A DNA stretch of 64,000 nt from Microbacterium sp. KUDC0406. Its GTDB lineage: Bacteria; Actinomycetota; Actinomycetes; Actinomycetales; Microbacteriaceae. The notes beneath the pieces were generated by a model. That model saw only the letters and a program-made list of their open reading frames with translations. It was not told the origin of the DNA and made no database searches. The DNA is taken from the NCBI RefSeq assembly GCF_021582875.1, contig NZ_CP091138.1, positions 3,038,001 through 3,102,000 on the forward strand, read 5' to 3'. A program made the position numbers and the translations under genes. Positions 9,106 through 19,266 of the stretch are shown here, piece by piece; position 1 is the first letter of the stretch, and each line of letters opens with the position of its first letter.

Positions 9106-9467
9106 CCTACGTGATCGCGCTGCCGTGCGTGGACGTCAAGGACCGCGCATGCATCGACGAGTGCCCGGTGGACTGCATCTACGAGGGCGAGCGGTCGCTC
9201 TACATCCATCCGGACGAGTGCGTCGACTGCGGCGCCTGCGAGCCTGTCTGCCCGGTCGAGGCGATCTACTACGAGGACGACCTGCCCGACGAGTGGCAGG
9301 ACTACTACACCGCGAACGTGGCCTTCTTCGACGAGATCGGGTCGCCCGGCGGCGCGGCGAAGGTCGGTCCGTACCCGTTCGACCACCCGCTGGTGGCCGC
9401 GCTGCCGGTCCCTGCCCTTCGACAGGCTCAGGAACCGCACGAAGGGCAGGGAGACGGCCATGACTGA
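9102..9467 (+). CDS. fdxA: 7Fe ferredoxin with repeat-derived tail
   Basis: This small electron carrier of 121 residues has eight cysteines at 9, 17, 21, 25, 40, 43, 46 and 50, in the arrangement of FdxA-type [3Fe-4S][4Fe-4S] ferredoxins; [22 protein letters not shown] is the conserved second cluster region. The family usually ends near residue 105. The last ~20 residues ([18 protein letters not shown]) are encoded by a family A inverted repeat (9409-9455), so the tail was added by repeat DNA. It overlaps the reductase upstream and the TrxR-like gene downstream (8 nt). Probable electron donor for the sulfite reductase. Confidence 0.93.
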   Translation: MTYVIALPCVDVKDRACIDECPVDCIYEGERSLYIHPDECVDCGACEPVCPVEAIYYEDDLPDEWQDYYTANVAFFDEIGSPGGAAKVGPYPFDHPLVAALPVPALRQAQEPHEGQGDGHD

Positions 9468-10386
9468 CACCGAGTACGACGTGCTGATCGTCGGCGGCGG
9501 ACCCGCCGGTCTGTCGGCCGCGCTCAACCTCGGCCGGGCGCTGATGCGGGTGCTGCTGGTCGACGCCGACCGCCCGCGCAACGCGGCGACGCTGGTCTCG
9601 CACGGCTTCCTCACGCGCGACGGGGTGCCCCCGCACGAGCTTCGTCGGCTCGCCAGGGAGGAACTCGCCGGCTATCCGGACGTCGAGGTGCGCACCCGGC
9701 AGCGGGTGTTCGGCATCTCGCAGACGGATGCCGGATTCCGGGCATCCGTGGGCCGGCGCACGCCGGACGAGGTCGTGAGCGCCCGATCGGTGCTGCTCGC
9801 GACCGGGCTGCGCGAGCACCTGCCGGATGTCCCGAACCTGCGCGGCTTCTACGGGGTGAGCCTGTTCAGCTGCGTGGCCTGCGACGCCTGGGATCTGCGC
9901 GACCGCCCGCTGGCGCTGATCGGCGAGACCGCCGACCTCGCCGCCCGTGCCCGCCTGATCTCACGGTGGACATCGCAGCTCACCGTCTTCACGCACGGTT
10001 CGGAGGCGATCGGGCCCGACGAGGAGGCCGAGCTGCTCGCGCAGGGGATCGCCGTGGAGCGCGCCCCGATCGCCGAGCTGCGCGGAGAGAAGGGCGTGAT
10101 CACCGGCATCCGTCTCGAGGACGGCGTCGAGCACTCGATCGACGGAGGTTTCGTGCAGCCGCAATGGGATGCCGAGCTCGGCTACCTGCAGGACCTCGCC
10201 CCGAATACGGATGAGCAGGGGCATCTGATCGTGGATCGTTCCGGCCGCACCAGCCGACCCGGTGTCTACGCCGCCGGCGACATCGCCTCACCCGGCCCGC
10301 AGCAGCTCATGGTCGCCGCGGGCGCCGGCGCACGCGTGGCGGCTGTGATCGTGCACGACGCGGTCGGCATCACCACCACGCACTGA
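9460..10386 (+). CDS. Thioredoxin-reductase-like NAD(P)/FAD oxidoreductase
   Basis: This 308-residue pyridine nucleotide-disulfide oxidoreductase of the small TrxR group has FAD site [16 protein letters not shown] (about residues 10-25), redox pair CVAC in [14 protein letters not shown] (about 131-134), and C-terminal flavin motif [15 protein letters not shown]. The second nucleotide site is weak: [15 protein letters not shown] rather than GGG.SA, so NADPH use is uncertain. It overlaps the ferredoxin gene and closes the sulfur operon. It may reduce a thioredoxin for the APS reductase or act in another thiol reaction; the sequence alone does not choose. Confidence 0.8.
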   Translation: MTDTEYDVLIVGGGPAGLSAALNLGRALMRVLLVDADRPRNAATLVSHGFLTRDGVPPHELRRLAREELAGYPDVEVRTRQRVFGISQTDAGFRASVGRRTPDEVVSARSVLLATGLREHLPDVPNLRGFYGVSLFSCVACDAWDLRDRPLALIGETADLAARARLISRWTSQLTVFTHGSEAIGPDEEAELLAQGIAVERAPIAELRGEKGVITGIRLEDGVEHSIDGGFVQPQWDAELGYLQDLAPNTDEQGHLIVDRSGRTSRPGVYAAGDIASPGPQQLMVAAGAGARVAAVIVHDAVGITTTH

Positions 10387-10427
10387 TCCGGGTCAGTACC
10401 GGGCACTCGCAGACTGCCTGCCGCACG

Positions 10428-11051
10428 TCAGGAGGCGGCGTAGCGGGCTGCGATGGTCCGAGCGGCTTCCTCTATGGCCCTCTCCTGCTCGGCGTCGGTC
10501 ATCGACCAGGTGCCGTGGATGAGGCGGGGCCAGAAGACGGATGACGCGATCATCCCGAGGAACTGGGCGGATGCGGTGTCGGGGTCGTCGATCTCCGCGA
10601 TTCCTGCCGCGTGCGCACCGCGAAGGAAGCGCGCCAGGGCGATGAGCACAGGCAGCGTCCCGAAGTCGAAGGTGCGCTTTCGCAGCTCAGGGAACCGAGG
10701 CGACTCGGCGATCACCGTCCGCATCAGCGCGATCATCTCGGGCCGGAGCAGAAGCTCGCCATAGGCCCGCCCGAGCGCCACGAGACCGGCGCGGAAGTCG
10801 TCCGCGGGAACGTCGATGGGGACCAGTTCGGGCGCCCCGCCTGCTGCGAGCACGGTCGCCTCGAACAGTTCCGCCTTGGTCGGGAACTGTTTGAAGAGCG
10901 TCGCCTTCGAGACGCCCGCCTCCTGAGCGATGCGCGCGAGCGACGTGCGGTCGTAGCCGTTCTCGAGGAACAGGCGGGCGCCGGCGGCGAGCACCGACGC
11001 GCGGTTCGCCTCGGCCATCGCGCGATGGTAAGCGGAGTCGCCGCGGGTCAT
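10428..11051 (-). CDS. TetR/AcrR family transcriptional regulator
   Basis: The predicted repressor has about 207 residues and a typical N-terminal helix-turn-helix: ASVLAAGARLFLENGYDRTS, then IAQEAGVSKATLFKQFPTK. The ligand-binding C-terminal part is divergent as usual. The start at 11051 (MTRGDSAY) is chosen because the HTH begins about 15 residues later; an in-frame ATG at 11081 would add ten residues. It is divergent from a DHFR-like gene, and the shared 100-nt spacer carries two palindromes, one overlapping this start. It probably represses itself and the neighbour. Confidence 0.88.
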   Translation of the reverse strand: MTRGDSAYHRAMAEANRASVLAAGARLFLENGYDRTSLARIAQEAGVSKATLFKQFPTKAELFEATVLAAGGAPELVPIDVPADDFRAGLVALGRAYGELLLRPEMIALMRTVIAESPRFPELRKRTFDFGTLPVLIALARFLRGAHAAGIAEIDDPDTASAQFLGMIASSVFWPRLIHGTWSMTDAEQERAIEEAARTIAARYAAS

Positions 11052-11066
11052 GTGACCAGTATCACA
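11051..11066. promoter_or_regulatory. TGTGA-N6-TCACA palindrome at the TetR start
   Basis: TGTGACCAGTATCACA is a perfect match to the CRP/GlxR-type consensus (TGTGA, six bases, TCACA). It overlaps the chosen start codon of the TetR gene. It may be a GlxR-like site or a chance palindrome. Confidence 0.4.
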
Positions 11067-11117
11067 TAGAGGTGGGTGCATTGACTTACCTCTTGATCGA
11101 CGGTTACGGTCTAGACG

Positions 11118-11133
11118 TGAGTCAAGTGACTCA
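11118..11133. promoter_or_regulatory. Perfect palindrome TGAGTCA-AG-TGACTCA, probable TetR operator
   Basis: TGAGTCAAGTGACTCA lies 20 nt before the start of the DHFR-like gene and between the two divergent genes. TTGACT at 11091-11096 upstream could be a -35 box. Its size and position suit a TetR operator. Confidence 0.6.
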
Positions 11134-11153
11134 TATCAGACGAAGGAGCAGCA

Positions 11154-11696
11154 ATGGCCACCGTGATCGTCCATGCCACCATCACCCTCGACGGATACCT
11201 CGCCGATCCGGACGGCGGAGTCGACTGGATGTTCGGCAGGCCTTCGGCTCCCGAGGACGATGCGGTCGTGGAGCGAGTCATGAACCGCATCGGAGCAGTC
11301 GTCGGGGGTGCGAACAAGACCCGGACCATCGAGGACGGCGAACTCCCGTACGGCGGCATGCTGAAGGTGCCGGTCTACCTGATGACCCACAGCGAGCACG
11401 AGCCGATCCACCATGACGGAACCGCCTACACCTTCGTCGTCGATGACATCGGGGAGGCAGTGGCGCAGGCCTCACTGGCCGCCGGCGACGGCTGGGTCAG
11501 CCTGCTCGGCGGCAGCATCTCGCGCCAGTGTCTGCGACTCGGGCTCGTCGATGAGCTCCACCTGGATGTCGCCCCGGTGCTGCTCGGCGGCGGCATCTCC
11601 CTGTTCGAGGGTCTGGGGCAGCGGATCGAGCTCGAGCGTCTCGAGACCTCCGCGTACGCGAGCGAGACCCACCTTCGCTATCGGGTGCTCCGGTAG
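11154..11696 (+). CDS. Dihydrofolate reductase/RibD C-terminal family protein
   Basis: This 180-residue protein has the RibD-C/DHFR-like fold. The N-terminal HATITLDGYLADPDGGVDWMF, the central LLGGSISRQCLRLGLVDELHLDVAPVLLGGG and the C-terminal HLRYRVLR are standard for the family. Members use NADPH to reduce diverse substrates; many are uncharacterised, and this is not a housekeeping folA. GAAGGAG lies 8 nt before the start. Divergent partner of the TetR gene, which probably controls it. Confidence 0.85.
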   Translation: MATVIVHATITLDGYLADPDGGVDWMFGRPSAPEDDAVVERVMNRIGAVVGGANKTRTIEDGELPYGGMLKVPVYLMTHSEHEPIHHDGTAYTFVVDDIGEAVAQASLAAGDGWVSLLGGSISRQCLRLGLVDELHLDVAPVLLGGGISLFEGLGQRIELERLETSAYASETHLRYRVLR

Positions 11697-11798
11697 AGCC
11701 TCGTCGTGGTCGGACCTGGCGTGGCGGGGCGCCGTGCCGGTAGCGTCGGCCGGGTGCCTTCGCGCCGTCCGGTCGGAGGTCTTCGACAGAGGAGTTCC

Positions 11799-12194
11799 AT
11801 GGTCTCGCGCATCGACGCCATCAACATCACCGCCCGCGACCACGAGTCGCTCGGCGCCTTCTGGCAGCAGCTGCTGGCACTGCAGGAGAACCCGGACAAT
11901 CCGAACAGCCCCGGCGACCCCGTCACCGTCTTCCTCACCGAGCCAGTCGCGGTCAATTTCGTGTTCCAGCCGGTCGCTGAGGGCGAGGAGTTCGAGCCGC
12001 GCATCCACTTCGACCTGAACCCGGTCGGCAGCACCCGCGACGAAGAGGTCGAGCGGCTGCAGGAGCTCGGCGCGACGGTCGTCGCGGACCGGCGGCGCGA
12101 AAACGGCAGCGGTTACGTGACGATGAGCGATGTCGACGGCAACGAGTTCTGCATCCAGCGCAGTCCCGAAGAGGTCGCCGCAGCCGGGTACTGA
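11799..12194 (+). CDS. VOC/glyoxalase family protein
   Basis: This is a single-domain vicinal oxygen chelate protein of 131 residues. It begins SRIDAINITARDHESLGAFW; PRIHFDLNPVG in the middle and YVTMSDVDGNEFCIQR at the end form the second beta-alpha-beta-beta-beta unit, with the usual Asp-Gly-Asn-Glu metal region. ATG 11799 is favoured over upstream starts because GAGGAG precedes it by 6 nt. Substrate unknown; such proteins include lyases, dioxygenases and antibiotic-binding proteins. Confidence 0.83.
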   Translation: MVSRIDAINITARDHESLGAFWQQLLALQENPDNPNSPGDPVTVFLTEPVAVNFVFQPVAEGEEFEPRIHFDLNPVGSTRDEEVERLQELGATVVADRRRENGSGYVTMSDVDGNEFCIQRSPEEVAAAGY

Positions 12195-12198
12195 CGGC

Positions 12199-12724
12199 AT
12201 GGACGCGCGCTACCACTTCGTCAGCACGTATCGGGTCTCGGGGGATCCGGCGCGGGTGTGGGGCGTGCTCAGCGACGTCCGCGGGTGGACGGTCTGGTGG
12301 CCGGGTCTCGAGAGCGTCGAGGGGCCTCCCGGGCCCGCCCGGTCCGGCGCCGTATACCGGCAGGCGGTGCGCGCGCCGCTGGGATACCGGCTCACGTACG
12401 ACCTCGCGATCACGGAGGTCGAGCCGATGAAGACGGTGGATGCCGCGGTGACCGGCGACCTCGCCGGGCGCGGCCGTGCTGCCGTCGCGGCATCCGGCGG
12501 CGATGAAGCGACCGTCTGGTTCGCCTGGCTCGTCGAGACGACCAAGCCGTGGATGCAGCGGCTCTCGCCGATCGCTCGTCCGGCGTTCACCTGGGCGCAT
12601 CGCCGTCTGATGGTCGGCTTCGGATACGGTTTCGCCGTCGGCATCCGGCGCCCGGCTGCTGTCAATGCAGCACTCCGAGGTGCGGCCCGCGGATGCCGGA
12701 TTCTGGATGTTGCCGGGCGTTTAG
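12199..12724 (+). CDS. SRPBCC/polyketide cyclase family protein, 3' end uncertain
   Basis: The first ~155 residues read as an SRPBCC lipid/polyketide-binding fold: FVSTYRVSGDPARVWGVLSD, the WTVWWPGLESVE strand, and a long C-terminal helix near WAHRRLMVGFGYGFA. It starts 5 nt after the VOC gene. The frame has no stop until 13578, which would give 459 residues mostly antisense to the PEP synthase gene; this is not credible. A stop in the +1 frame at 12722-12724, just before a strong hairpin, is a plausible natural end after a one-base indel. The end given here is that stop. Function unknown; such proteins bind hydrophobic ligands. Confidence 0.65.
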
Positions 12725-12754
12725 TGCGCATCGTCGCGTGTATTCACGCGGGGA

Positions 12755-12805
12755 TGTGCGCTTCGCGCGGGAGGATTCCCGGCATTCGCCCGCGCGAAGC
12801 GCACA
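12755..12805. terminator. Strong hairpin between convergent genes
   Basis: TGTGCGCTTCGCGCGGG (12755-12771) pairs perfectly over 17 bp with CCCGCGCGAAGCGCACA (12789-12805), loop 17 nt. It lies between the SRPBCC gene and the 3' end of the PEP synthase gene, so it can act in both directions. Confidence 0.7.
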
Positions 12806-12837
12806 AGTCCGCGCGAGTGCACGCCGACCGGCGGACG

Positions 12838-15222
<2,385 letters not shown>

Positions 15223-15248
15223 GAGGTGCTCTTTCGTCTGAAGGGTGA

Positions 15249-16091
15249 TCAGCGGCGGAGGCCGAGGGTCTGCAGGATGACGGCCGACATCTCCTCGACG
15301 CTCTTCGTCGAGGAGTTCAGGAACGGGATGCGGTTGCGGGCGTAGAGCTTCTCGGCGCGACGCAACTCTGTGGTGCACTGAGCCAGGCTGGAGTAGAGCG
15401 AGTCGGGCCGGCGCTCATGCCGCACCTGGCTGAGGCGTAGGGGAGTGGTGGTGAGGCCGAAGCAGCGGGCCGAGTACTTCGCAATCAGTGGCGGCAGGCC
15501 GTCGGTCGGGAAGTCGTCGTCGGTGAGCGGATAGTTGGCGACGAGCAGCCCGTACTGCAGGGCGAGGTACATCGTGGTCGGCGTCTTGCCGCAGCGGCTC
15601 GGGGCGACGATGATCACGTCGGCCAGATCGAGGGCGCGAGCGCTCTGCCCGTCGTCATGCTCGATGGCGTACTCGACCGCCCGCATGCGGGCGAAGTACT
15701 CGGTGGTGTCGCCGAGCATGTGGAACTGGCCGAGCTGCTCGGATGCGGTGGTGCCGAGTGCGGACTCGAGCTCGCCGAGGTGGCCGCTGAGCAGGTCGAT
15801 GTGGGTGGCGGGCACGGCGCTCACCACTGTGCGGATGGCGGGGTTCTTCGCGGTGGTGAAGACGAGCGGCTCGAGGCCCGCCGACTCGTCGGCCATGATC
15901 TGGCTGGCGACGTTGGCCGCGGCGTCCACCGTGTCGACGAACGGGATCGTGTGCTTGCGGAACACGAACCCGGGGAAGTTCGCGAGCAGGGCGTTGCCGA
16001 GGGTCTCGGCGGTGATCCCCGTGCTGTCGGAGACGAAGTACGCCGCACGCACCGGATGCGTCGGCGCGTCTGCGGCGGGAGTGGCGGCCAT
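15249..16091 (-). CDS. ppsR: PEP synthase regulatory protein (kinase/pyrophosphorylase)
   Basis: This 280-residue DUF299 protein inactivates PEP synthase by ADP-dependent threonine phosphorylation and reactivates it by phosphorolysis. The conserved start [23 protein letters not shown] (20-40) and the P-loop [15 protein letters not shown] (163 onward, Lys169) are clear; it ends [19 protein letters not shown]. It sits directly before ppsA, which confirms the family role. The N-terminal 13 residues are variable. Confidence 0.94.
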   Translation of the reverse strand: MAATPAADAPTHPVRAAYFVSDSTGITAETLGNALLANFPGFVFRKHTIPFVDTVDAAANVASQIMADESAGLEPLVFTTAKNPAIRTVVSAVPATHIDLLSGHLGELESALGTTASEQLGQFHMLGDTTEYFARMRAVEYAIEHDDGQSARALDLADVIIVAPSRCGKTPTTMYLALQYGLLVANYPLTDDDFPTDGLPPLIAKYSARCFGLTTTPLRLSQVRHERRPDSLYSSLAQCTTELRRAEKLYARNRIPFLNSSTKSVEEMSAVILQTLGLRR

Positions 16092-16217
16092 GCCACGACT
16101 CTAAGCGGCAGACAAGGCGAACTTTCGCCAGATCGCTGAGTCAAGAAGTCGGAAATTTGCGCTCAGGATAAGGGTGGTGAGTCCTGCGACCGGAACCGCC
16201 TCGCGGCACGGTGACGG

Positions 16218-17078
16218 TCAGCTCGGGCCGCGCCAGACCTGCTGCTCGCGTTCCGCGAATGCCCGGAATGTCGTCGCGGGCCGGCCGGTGAGCCTGCGGA
16301 CCATGCGGTTGGGCAGGGCGGAGATGTTCATGCGCACGACCCGGTAGATCATCTTCTGCACGGCGATGTAGTCCTCGGGCCACCCCTCCTCCTCCAGTCG
16401 TGCGAGATACTCGCGTTCGCTGGGCCGGGCGTAGCGGATGGTGCGTCCGAGCACATCGCTGAGGATGCGGGCGACACCGCGGTACGAGAGCGACTGCTCC
16501 CCGCTGAGCGTGTATGCCCGGCGCAGGTGGCCGGGTTCCGTGAACACGGCTGCCGCGACCGCGCCGATGTCTCGTGCGTCGATGAATGCGGTGAAGGCCC
16601 GCCCTGCGGGGAGGAAGATCTCGTCGTGGTCCCGGATCCCGTCACGGTAGGTGGTGGACAGGTTCTGCATGAAGAAGTTCGGACGCAGGAACGTGTACGG
16701 CGCATCCCGCTGCTGCAAGTAGGCCTCGACCGCGTGGTGCGGCGTGCTCTTGTTGTGCTGCACACCCTGCAGCGACAGGAAGACGATCTGCCGGATGCCG
16801 CGGTCGAGCGCCTCGTCGATGAGCGGGAACAGGTACCGCTGCACGTCCTCGACCGGCGGCGGCCGCATGAGGAACAGGCGGTCGCATCCCTCCAGCGCGG
16901 CCCCCAGTGCAGGGCGATCCCATCCGAACTCGAACTCACGGATCTCCACGTCGGCAGGGAACCGTGCAGCAGAAGGGTCCCGGACGGCGGCGACGACCTG
17001 CTCGCCGCGTTCGAGCAGAGTCTCGACGACGGCGGATCCGACGATGCCGGTGGCGCCGGTGACGAACACAGCGCTCAT
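16218..17078 (-). CDS. NmrA-like NAD(P)-binding protein
   Basis: This 286-residue atypical short-chain dehydrogenase has Rossmann motif VTGATGIVGSAVVETLL at the N-terminus and an AVRDPSAARFPADVEI strand, as in NmrA/azoreductase-like proteins that bind NAD(P) and often lack dehydrogenase activity. The catalytic YxxxK of classical SDRs is not evident. Its start overlaps the MarR gene stop in ATGA, so it is co-translated with a regulator. A second NmrA-like gene lies on the other side of that regulator. Substrate unknown; such proteins often sense redox state or reduce quinones. Confidence 0.82.
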   Translation of the reverse strand: MSAVFVTGATGIVGSAVVETLLERGEQVVAAVRDPSAARFPADVEIREFEFGWDRPALGAALEGCDRLFLMRPPPVEDVQRYLFPLIDEALDRGIRQIVFLSLQGVQHNKSTPHHAVEAYLQQRDAPYTFLRPNFFMQNLSTTYRDGIRDHDEIFLPAGRAFTAFIDARDIGAVAAAVFTEPGHLRRAYTLSGEQSLSYRGVARILSDVLGRTIRYARPSEREYLARLEEEGWPEDYIAVQKMIYRVVRMNISALPNRMVRRLTGRPATTFRAFAEREQQVWRGPS

Positions 17079-17506
17079 GTGCGCATCCTCCCCTTGGCCA
17101 GCAGGCCGGCGAGCCGGCGCAGCTCGGCGGCATCGAGCCCGTCGAAGCGAGACGACAGACGCGCGACTTGGTCGCGTTCGAACGCACCCACCTGGGCCTG
17201 AGCCGTCGCCGTGAGCCGGATGATCCGCACCCGACCATCCTCTTCCGTGGTCACGGATTCGACCAGCTCGAGGTCGCGCAGCGGACCGAGCAACTGGGTC
17301 ACCGCCCCCGGCGTCACGCCCAGGGCGTCAGCGAGATGCCCGGCGGTGACGGCGGCGTCCGAGTGGGCGAGGATGAACATCGCATCGAGCTGGCGTCGCG
17401 ACAGCCGATGCTCGCCGAACGGCCGTGCACCGACGGTGGCGAGCTCACGGCCTATCCCCGCGACCTCGAGCAGGACGGCGGCGATGAGGTCGGAACGGGC
17501 GCTCAC
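17075..17506 (-). CDS. MarR family transcriptional regulator
   Basis: The 143-residue winged-helix regulator has LSRRQLDAMFILAHSDAAVTAG, the recognition region LADALGVTPGAVTQLLGPLRDLELV and the wing EDGRVRIIRLTA. It is the middle gene of a three-gene unit with two NmrA-like proteins (1-nt gap upstream, ATGA overlap downstream). A perfect palindrome before the first gene (18151-18165) is its likely operator, giving negative autoregulation of the unit. Confidence 0.88.
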   Translation of the reverse strand: MSARSDLIAAVLLEVAGIGRELATVGARPFGEHRLSRRQLDAMFILAHSDAAVTAGHLADALGVTPGAVTQLLGPLRDLELVESVTTEEDGRVRIIRLTATAQAQVGAFERDQVARLSSRFDGLDAAELRRLAGLLAKGRMRT

Positions 17507-17507
17507 G

Positions 17508-18143
17508 TCAGTCGCTCACGAACGGCAGCTGCCGGATGAAGGTGCGATCCTCGACCTGGGTGAGGATGAAGTCGGCCAGGTCGTCGCGGCTGATCGCGGT
17601 GCTCGCGTTCACTCCCACCCAGCCGACTCGGTAGGCACCCTTGCCGGGGTTCTCGGTCAGCCGACGGACCCGGACCACGGTCCAGTCCAGCCCCGACTCC
17701 TCCAGGACGCGCAGGTGCTGCTCCGCGTCTGCCAGGACATGCCCTGACAGCGTCTTCAGCAGAAACCGGATCACCCGGTCCGCAGTCTTCGGTCGGTCGT
17801 GACCGGCGGCGCGCAGGCCGCCGCCGGAGAGCGTGACGATGCGCCGCACCCCCTGCGCCTTCATGGCATCGACGATCAACCGCGTCCCGTCGGCCTGCAG
17901 AGTGGGCGAAGAGCCCTTCACCTGACCGAAGAGCGACAGCACCGCATCCGACCCCGCCACTGTCTGTTCCACCGCTGCCGGGTCCAGCACATCGCCGGTC
18001 ACGACGGTGAGGCGGTCCGAGGACACCTCCAGCTTGCCGGGGTCGCGGACCAGCGCCCGCACCGAGAAGCCGGCTTCCAGTGCGCGAACGAGGACACGGC
18101 GGCCGGTCTTGCCGGTCGCTCCGAACAGGGCGATGGTCGTCAT
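17508..18143 (-). CDS. NmrA/SDR-like NAD(P)H-binding protein
   Basis: This 211-residue Rossmann protein contains ALFGATGKTGRRVLVRALEAG at the N-terminus, VVTGDVLDPAAVEQTVAGSDAV, and RIVTLSGGG in place of the usual active-site strand. It resembles the BVR-B/NAD(P)H-binding group (flavin or biliverdin reductase-like). First gene of the unit with MarR and a second NmrA-like gene. Its start is 8 nt downstream of a palindromic operator. Enzymatic role not determinable. Confidence 0.83.
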   Translation of the reverse strand: MTTIALFGATGKTGRRVLVRALEAGFSVRALVRDPGKLEVSSDRLTVVTGDVLDPAAVEQTVAGSDAVLSLFGQVKGSSPTLQADGTRLIVDAMKAQGVRRIVTLSGGGLRAAGHDRPKTADRVIRFLLKTLSGHVLADAEQHLRVLEESGLDWTVVRVRRLTENPGKGAYRVGWVGVNASTAISRDDLADFILTQVEDRTFIRQLPFVSD

Positions 18144-18150
18144 GCCAATA

Positions 18151-18165
18151 GTTTAGTAGCTAAAC
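18151..18165. promoter_or_regulatory. Perfect palindrome GTTTAG-TAG-CTAAAC, probable MarR operator
   Basis: GTTTAGTAGCTAAAC lies 8-22 nt before the NmrA-like gene at 18143 (minus strand). It is the only AT-rich palindrome in the spacer and sits where a repressor would block transcription or ribosome entry. Confidence 0.65.
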
Positions 18166-18282
18166 GAGTGTGGGCGATACCGGTCGTTGCCATCCGCCGG
18201 ACAGTCGAGAACGAGCGCGCTACACTCGCTGACGGAATCTTGAGGATATCGGGGCGGACAACTCGAGAAAGGGGCTGGCACA

Positions 18283-19224
18283 GTGAGCGATGCGCATGCG
18301 GGGATCGTCTGGAATCCCTCCAAGACCACCGAGAGCGAGCTCCGGGCGGCGCTCGAGGCCACCCACGCCGGAGAGGTCAGCTGGTTCGAGACCAGCGAGG
18401 ACGACCCGGGACGGGATGCCACGCAGAGGGCGCTCGACGCGGGCGTCGACCTGATCCTCGCCGCCGGCGGCGACGGGACGATCCGAGCGGTCGCCGAGCA
18501 TCTCGCCGAGACGCAGGCGGAGACAGACCTGGGCATCATCCCGCTCGGCACCGGGAACCTCCTCGCCCGCAATCTCGGAGTCCCCCTGAACGACCTGACG
18601 GCGGCGTTCACCCGAGCGTTCGAGGGAACAGCCCAGCCGGTCGACATCGGCTGGGCCGAGATCTTGCTTCCCGCCGGGGTGCAGCGGCGCGCCTTCGCGG
18701 TGATGGCCGGATTCGGCATCGATGCGCACATGATCTCCGAGACGGACGACGATCTCGAAGACAGGGCCGGCTGGCTCGCCTACGTCGAATCCCTCGGCCG
18801 GGCGGTGTCGGCCAGCGAGGTCATCGACATCCGTCTCGGCGCCGACGGTGGTCCAGCGGAGCGCGAGAAGGCCCACACGCTCATCGTCGGCAACTGCGGC
18901 ACGCTGCAGGGCGGCATCACTCTGCTGCCAGACGCGGATCCGCAGGACGGACAGCTCGACCTTCTCGTGCTGCACGCGGACGGCATCGCCGGATGGATCG
19001 ACACCATGCGGAACCTGGCGTGGGACAACGGGCTGAAACGGCTCCTGAAGCCGGGCGGCGAGCAGGGTCAGGCCGAGGGTAGCGACAGCACCACGCATCG
19101 CCGCCTCACGTCATTGACGATCGAGCTCGATGAGCCGCGCGTGTTCGAAGTCGACGGCGACAACCTGGGGGACACCACGCGGGTCGAGATCAGCATCCAG
19201 CCCGGCGCCGTCCGCATCCGCTAG
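18283..19224 (+). CDS. Diacylglycerol kinase-family lipid kinase
   Basis: This 313-residue protein has a DAGK catalytic domain: GGDGT at 62-66 inside LILAAGGDGTIRAVAEHL, followed by GIIPLGTGNLLARNLGVP, the nucleotide-binding glycine loop. The C-terminal half (FAVMAGFGIDAHM, then HTLIVGNCGTLQGGITLLPDA) matches the second lobe of the DagK/YegS fold. It phosphorylates a lipid, probably diacylglycerol or a sphingosine/polyprenyl-like alcohol, at the inner membrane face. GTG start. Monocistronic between divergent and convergent neighbours. Confidence 0.9.
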   Translation: MSDAHAGIVWNPSKTTESELRAALEATHAGEVSWFETSEDDPGRDATQRALDAGVDLILAAGGDGTIRAVAEHLAETQAETDLGIIPLGTGNLLARNLGVPLNDLTAAFTRAFEGTAQPVDIGWAEILLPAGVQRRAFAVMAGFGIDAHMISETDDDLEDRAGWLAYVESLGRAVSASEVIDIRLGADGGPAEREKAHTLIVGNCGTLQGGITLLPDADPQDGQLDLLVLHADGIAGWIDTMRNLAWDNGLKRLLKPGGEQGQAEGSDSTTHRRLTSLTIELDEPRVFEVDGDNLGDTTRVEISIQPGAVRIR

Positions 19225-19233
19225 CGGGGCCTG

Positions 19234-19260
19234 GGGCCGCCACCGCAGCGGTGACGGCCC
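19234..19260. terminator. Hairpin between convergent genes
   Basis: GGGCCGCCACC (19234-19244) pairs with GGTGACGGCCC (19250-19260), 10 of 11 positions, loop GCAGC. It is placed between the lipid kinase and the copper-protein operon ends. Confidence 0.55.
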
Positions 19261-19266
19261 GAGCAT

